Assembly (NCBI GenBank): GCA_902782785.1 | Contig: CACZOH010000281.1 | Coordinates: 1-9,400 of the forward strand | Length of the DNA: 9,400 bases | Direction: 5' to 3' | Source: an uncultured Ruminococcus sp. | GTDB lineage: Bacteria > Bacillota > Clostridia > Oscillospirales > CAG-272 | Made by a program: the position numbers and the translations under genes | Notes under the pieces: model-generated | What the model was told of the DNA's origin: nothing | What the model saw: only the letters and a program-made list of their open reading frames with translations | Database searches by the model: none | In this document: piece by piece, positions 6,785 to 9,400 of the stretch | Layout of the letters: each line of letters opens with the position of its first letter | Numbering within the stretch: the first letter of the stretch is position 1

Positions 6785-8126
6785 TAGTATTTTTGATCTT
6801 GTGAAAAGCTATGCCGAAAAAAACGGCATTGAGCTTCAAGGCAGGATCGCCGTCGGTCTTTCGGGCGGTGCGGACTCCGTTTCTCTGCTCCTTCTTTTGA
6901 CGGAGGCGGGCGCGGAACCCGTCTGCATCCACGTAAACCATATGATACGCGGAGAGGAAGCGGAGAGGGACGAGACGTTCTGCCGCGAGCTTTGCAAAAA
7001 CCTCGGCGTTGAATTTCACTCATACCGCGTCGATATCCCGGCGCTTTCAAAAGAACGCGGGACCGGCACGGAGGAGACGGCGAGAAACGAGCGCAAGCGC
7101 ATACTGATAAACGCCGCAAAGGAGTTCGGCTGCCGTGCGATAGCGCTCGCCCACAATAAAAACGACCGCGCGGAGACGCTTGTTTTCAATCTCGCGCGCG
7201 GAACGGGCGTAAAAGGGCTCGGAAGCATAAGACCGTACAGAGTTGAAAAAGGCGTGAAGATCATACGTCCGATCCTGTGCCTGTCAAAGGACGAGATAAT
7301 CTCATATCTTGAAAAAAAAGGTCAGAGCTTCGTATTCGACAGCACTAACAGCGACACGGATTATACGCGCAATTATATAAGAAGCGCGGTCCTGCCGTCG
7401 TTTGAAAGAATAAACGCGTCATATCTGTCAAATATAAACAAAGCGGCGGAGCTTGCGGCGGAGGCGGACGATTTTATAGATAAATGCGCTTCAGAATTTA
7501 CAAAGGCCGGCGTATTTGACAAGGCGGCGTTTGAGAAGACGCACCCCGCGGTAATAAAAAGGGCGCTTTCAATGCTTTACGAGCGTGAATGCGGCGAGGC
7601 TTTGTCCGAGGCACATCTTACCGCCGCGGTCGATCTGATACGGAACGCGGAGAACGGACAGCGCGCCGAGCTGCCGAACGGGGTCGATTTCATATGCGAA
7701 AACGGCTCATTCCGTTTTATCAAAAGAGTTTCGCCCGTTAATTATTGCATTAAACTTGTCCGCGGTGAGAACGATATACCGCATAAAAAATGTAAGATAT
7801 TTGTCGAAAATGTCAATTCTGCACCGTCGCTCTCATCATATATAAATATTTACAAAAAGGTAAAACGGATTAAAATAAGTTCTGATATTATAAACAATGG
7901 TCTGTTTGTAAGAAACAGACAGCCTTCCGACAGCGTAAAATACGGCGGTATGACGCACAGCGTAAAAAAAATACTGTCGGAGAAAAAAATACCGTCGTCG
8001 CAAAGACCGGATTATCCCGTTATATGCGACGCGGAAGGCGTGCTTTTCGTACCTCCCTTCGCCGTGCGCGACGGGTGCGCGGGCGACGGCGGGATATACT
8101 TGACATACTGTGAATACCGAGGATAA
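6768..8126 (+). CDS. tilS: tRNA(Ile)-lysidine synthase
   Basis: TilS ligates lysine to C34 of tRNA-Ile(CAU) using ATP, so that the tRNA reads AUA as isoleucine rather than AUG as methionine. From the TTG at 6768 the product is 452 residues. The PP-loop SGGADS (32-37) is the ATP-pyrophosphatase site, followed by VNHMIRGEEAERDE (56-69). HNKNDRAET (129-137) with NLARGTGVKGLGSI (141-154) is the family tRNA/ATP motif. RPIL and STNSDTDYTRNYIR (192-205) complete the N-terminal domain. The C-terminal TilS domain has RNRQPSDSV (382-390) and KKILSEKKIP (400-409). There is no upstream ATG in a sensible place. GTG at 6801 is the alternative start (441 residues), but the TTG has the better ribosome binding site. 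The segment at about 7741-7920, between the two domains, is distinctly AT-rich. Four bases separate it from hpt, giving the classic tilS-hpt-ftsH order. Confidence 0.93.
   Translation: MKNKTDSIFDLVKSYAEKNGIELQGRIAVGLSGGADSVSLLLLLTEAGAEPVCIHVNHMIRGEEAERDETFCRELCKNLGVEFHSYRVDIPALSKERGTGTEETARNERKRILINAAKEFGCRAIALAHNKNDRAETLVFNLARGTGVKGLGSIRPYRVEKGVKIIRPILCLSKDEIISYLEKKGQSFVFDSTNSDTDYTRNYIRSAVLPSFERINASYLSNINKAAELAAEADDFIDKCASEFTKAGVFDKAAFEKTHPAVIKRALSMLYERECGEALSEAHLTAAVDLIRNAENGQRAELPNGVDFICENGSFRFIKRVSPVNYCIKLVRGENDIPHKKCKIFVENVNSAPSLSSYINIYKKVKRIKISSDIINNGLFVRNRQPSDSVKYGGMTHSVKKILSEKKIPSSQRPDYPVICDAEGVLFVPPFAVRDGCAGDGGIYLTYCEYRG
8119..8123 (+). promoter_or_regulatory. Ribosome binding site deciding the hpt start
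   Basis: GAGGA, overlapping the last tilS codons, lies 7 nt before the ATG at 8131. It supports that ATG over the in-frame GTG at 8110, and suggests coupling of hpt translation to tilS. Confidence 0.75.
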
Positions 8127-8130
8127 AAAA

Positions 8131-8685
8131 ATGAACATACTTGAAAAAGACGTGGAACGCATACTCGTTTCAAAAGAAAGGATCGAGGAGATCGAGGACA
8201 GGATAGCGGAGCAGATCTCCAAGGATTACGAGGACAAAAATCTGCTTCTGCTCTGTATCTTAAAGGGCTCCGTCGTGTTCTTCTCCGACCTTATGAGAAA
8301 AATAACCCTGCCTATGGAAATAGACTTTATGAAGGTCGCGTCATACGGCAAAGGCAGCTCGTCCACGGGCAACGTGCGGATACTGCTCGATCTGCACCGC
8401 GAGGACTTTTCGGATCTTGACATACTTATAGTCGAGGACATAATAGACAGCGGAAGAACGTTGTCAACGCTTGTTGAATATCTTAAAATGAAAGGGTGCA
8501 GAAGCGTGAAGACCTGTACCCTGCTCGATAAACCCGCGAGGCGCGAGGTACCGTTTCAGCCCGATTACACGGGAGAGACGATACCCGACGAATTCGTTGT
8601 AGGCTTCGGTCTTGATTACGCGGAAAAATACCGCGAGCTGCCGTACGTCGGAGTGCTGAAGCCGTCCGTATACAAAAATAATTGA
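8131..8685 (+). CDS. hpt: Hypoxanthine (guanine) phosphoribosyltransferase
   Basis: This cytosolic purine-salvage enzyme converts hypoxanthine or guanine plus PRPP to IMP or GMP. From the ATG at 8131 the product has 184 residues, usual for bacterial Hpt. The type I PRTase fold is clear: LLCILKGSVVFFSDL (40-54) is the pyrophosphate loop region, ASYGKGSSSTG (70-80) the flexible loop, and LIVEDIIDSGRTL (99-111) the PRPP-binding motif with the Glu-Asp pair. LLDKPARR (131-138) supplies the base-contacting Lys, and VGFGLDYAEKYRELPYVGVL (157-176) the C-terminal hood and metal-binding region. It follows tilS by 4 bp and precedes ftsH by 14 bp, matching the conserved B. subtilis tilS-hprT-ftsH order. 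Some Bacillota carry tilS and hpt as one fused gene; here they are separate. Hypoxanthine versus guanine preference cannot be read from sequence. Confidence 0.96.
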   Translation: MNILEKDVERILVSKERIEEIEDRIAEQISKDYEDKNLLLLCILKGSVVFFSDLMRKITLPMEIDFMKVASYGKGSSSTGNVRILLDLHREDFSDLDILIVEDIIDSGRTLSTLVEYLKMKGCRSVKTCTLLDKPARREVPFQPDYTGETIPDEFVVGFGLDYAEKYRELPYVGVLKPSVYKNN

Positions 8686-8699
8686 AAGCTGGTTAATAT

Positions 8700-9400
8700 A
8701 TGAAATCAAATTACAAGACCTGGATAATCTTCGGCGCGCTGATGATTGCGGTCATCGCCGTCGCGTCGCTGATAATCGGCGGTATGAACGGCGGAAGGAA
8801 GAAGATAGAGACGTTTTCCGATGTCGTCAAGAAGTTTGAAAACAACGAGATAGTTGAATTCAATCTGCAGAAGGACGACACGCTCGTATTGAAGGACGTT
8901 TCGGGCGTCGAGTATTCCTACAAGATCCGCGATCTCAGACTATTCACTGATCAGCTGCAGAGTACAATAGACAAAAACTACAAAAGCGGAGTGCTGAAAA
9001 GATACAATTACGAACCTTACCCCTCTTATCCCGTATGGATACAGTGGATACCGCTCGCCGTGGTGTTCATAGGCGTTATACTGATGTACCGCTACACCGT
9101 TAAACAGATGTCCGCGGGCGGCGGCGGCATAGGCAAGATAAACTCTTTCGGCAAAGCGAAGCTCAAGCTCGGCACGGATGAAAAGAGGCGCGTTTACTTC
9201 TCCGACGTCGCGGGCGCTGACGAAGAAAAGGAAGAACTGCGCGAGGTGGTCGAATACCTCAAGGACGTAAAGAAATACACGAGACTCGGCGCAAAGATAC
9301 CGCGCGGCATACTGCTCGTAGGCCCTCCCGGAACGGGTAAGACGCTGCTTGCCAAGGCTGTCGCGGGCGAAGCCGGCGTTCCGTTTTATTCCATATCCGG
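8700..9400 (+). CDS. ftsH: ATP-dependent zinc metalloprotease FtsH, N-terminal part (cut by window edge)
   Basis: FtsH is a hexameric membrane AAA+ protease that degrades misfolded membrane proteins and short-lived regulators. The window holds 233 codons from the ATG at 8700, beginning MKSNYKTWIIFGALMIAVIA. A first membrane helix spans about 8-28. An extracytoplasmic domain runs from about 29 to 112, with the ETFSDVVKKFENNEI segment typical of the FtsH_ext fold. A second helix spans about 113-131. A Gly-rich linker leads to the AAA+ module, with VYFSDVAGADEEKEEL (165-180) and Walker A GPPGTGKT (208-215). The sequence stops at VPFYSIS; Walker B, the second region of homology and the HEXXH protease site lie beyond the edge. 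Upstream of the ATG there is only a weak Shine-Dalgarno (GCTGG around 8688-8692), unlike the other genes here. It is the last visible gene of the plus-strand run. Confidence 0.95.
   Translation, partial: MKSNYKTWIIFGALMIAVIAVASLIIGGMNGGRKKIETFSDVVKKFENNEIVEFNLQKDDTLVLKDVSGVEYSYKIRDLRLFTDQLQSTIDKNYKSGVLKRYNYEPYPSYPVWIQWIPLAVVFIGVILMYRYTVKQMSAGGGGIGKINSFGKAKLKLGTDEKRRVYFSDVAGADEEKEELREVVEYLKDVKKYTRLGAKIPRGILLVGPPGTGKTLLAKAVAGEAGVPFYSIS

Noticed and set aside
6896..7220. HNKND in TilS in place of the HHxDD seen in E. coli TilS, as a possible active-site loss
   Set aside because: Variants with N at these positions are, to my knowledge, common in clostridial TilS, and the PP-loop and following AET/RGTG motif are intact.
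8100..8129. TTGACA at 8100-8105 with TAAAAA 18 bp downstream, as an internal promoter for hpt
   Set aside because: The -10 is poor and transcription would start after the hpt ATG, so it could not serve hpt; probably a chance match.
8110..8130. GTG start for hpt overlapping tilS
   Set aside because: The ATG at 8131 has GAGGA at correct spacing and gives the normal Hpt length.

Overview
This window looks like an ordinary housekeeping stretch from the chromosome of a strictly or facultatively anaerobic Gram-positive bacterium of the Clostridia (Bacillota), probably an uncultured gut-type lineage. The grounds are an oxygen-sensitive class III ribonucleotide reductase with its radical activase, the typically Bacillota clusters gdpP-rplI-dnaB and tilS-hpt-ftsH, strong AGGAG-type ribosome binding sites, and a roughly half-GC composition with heavy use of the isoleucine codon ATA. 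The genus cannot be named from the sequence.

Layout. The left third is on the minus strand: nrdG (2726 to 2046) is followed by nrdD (from 1914, running off the left edge with its C-terminus missing). The 131-bp gap between them holds a near-consensus promoter for nrdD and, just upstream of it, two NrdR-box-like palindromic sites 30 bp apart. A 180-bp divergent intergenic region (2727-2906) carries one well-formed sigma-A-type promoter in each direction. The remainder is a tightly packed plus-strand run of six genes: gdpP, rplI, dnaB, tilS, hpt and ftsH (cut at the right edge). Gaps are 20 bp or less, and dnaB and tilS overlap by 17 bp.

How the genes work together. NrdG and NrdD make deoxyribonucleotides without oxygen, and the NrdR boxes suggest dNTP-responsive repression. 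The plus-strand run combines second-messenger turnover (GdpP, c-di-AMP), a ribosomal protein (L9), the replicative helicase (DnaB), the tRNA-Ile2 lysidine synthase (TilS), purine salvage (Hpt) and the membrane AAA+ protease (FtsH). It reads as one growth-linked transcription unit driven from the promoter at 2825-2853, since no internal promoter or terminator could be supported. TilS is probably important here because ATA is the main isoleucine codon in the genes counted.

I found no mobile element, CRISPR array, RNA gene, toxin-antitoxin or defence module, and no sign of an undescribed system. The most informative observations are the NrdR-box pair, the fused six-gene arrangement, and the ATA/TilS link. 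No stretch longer than 300 bases lacks a gene.
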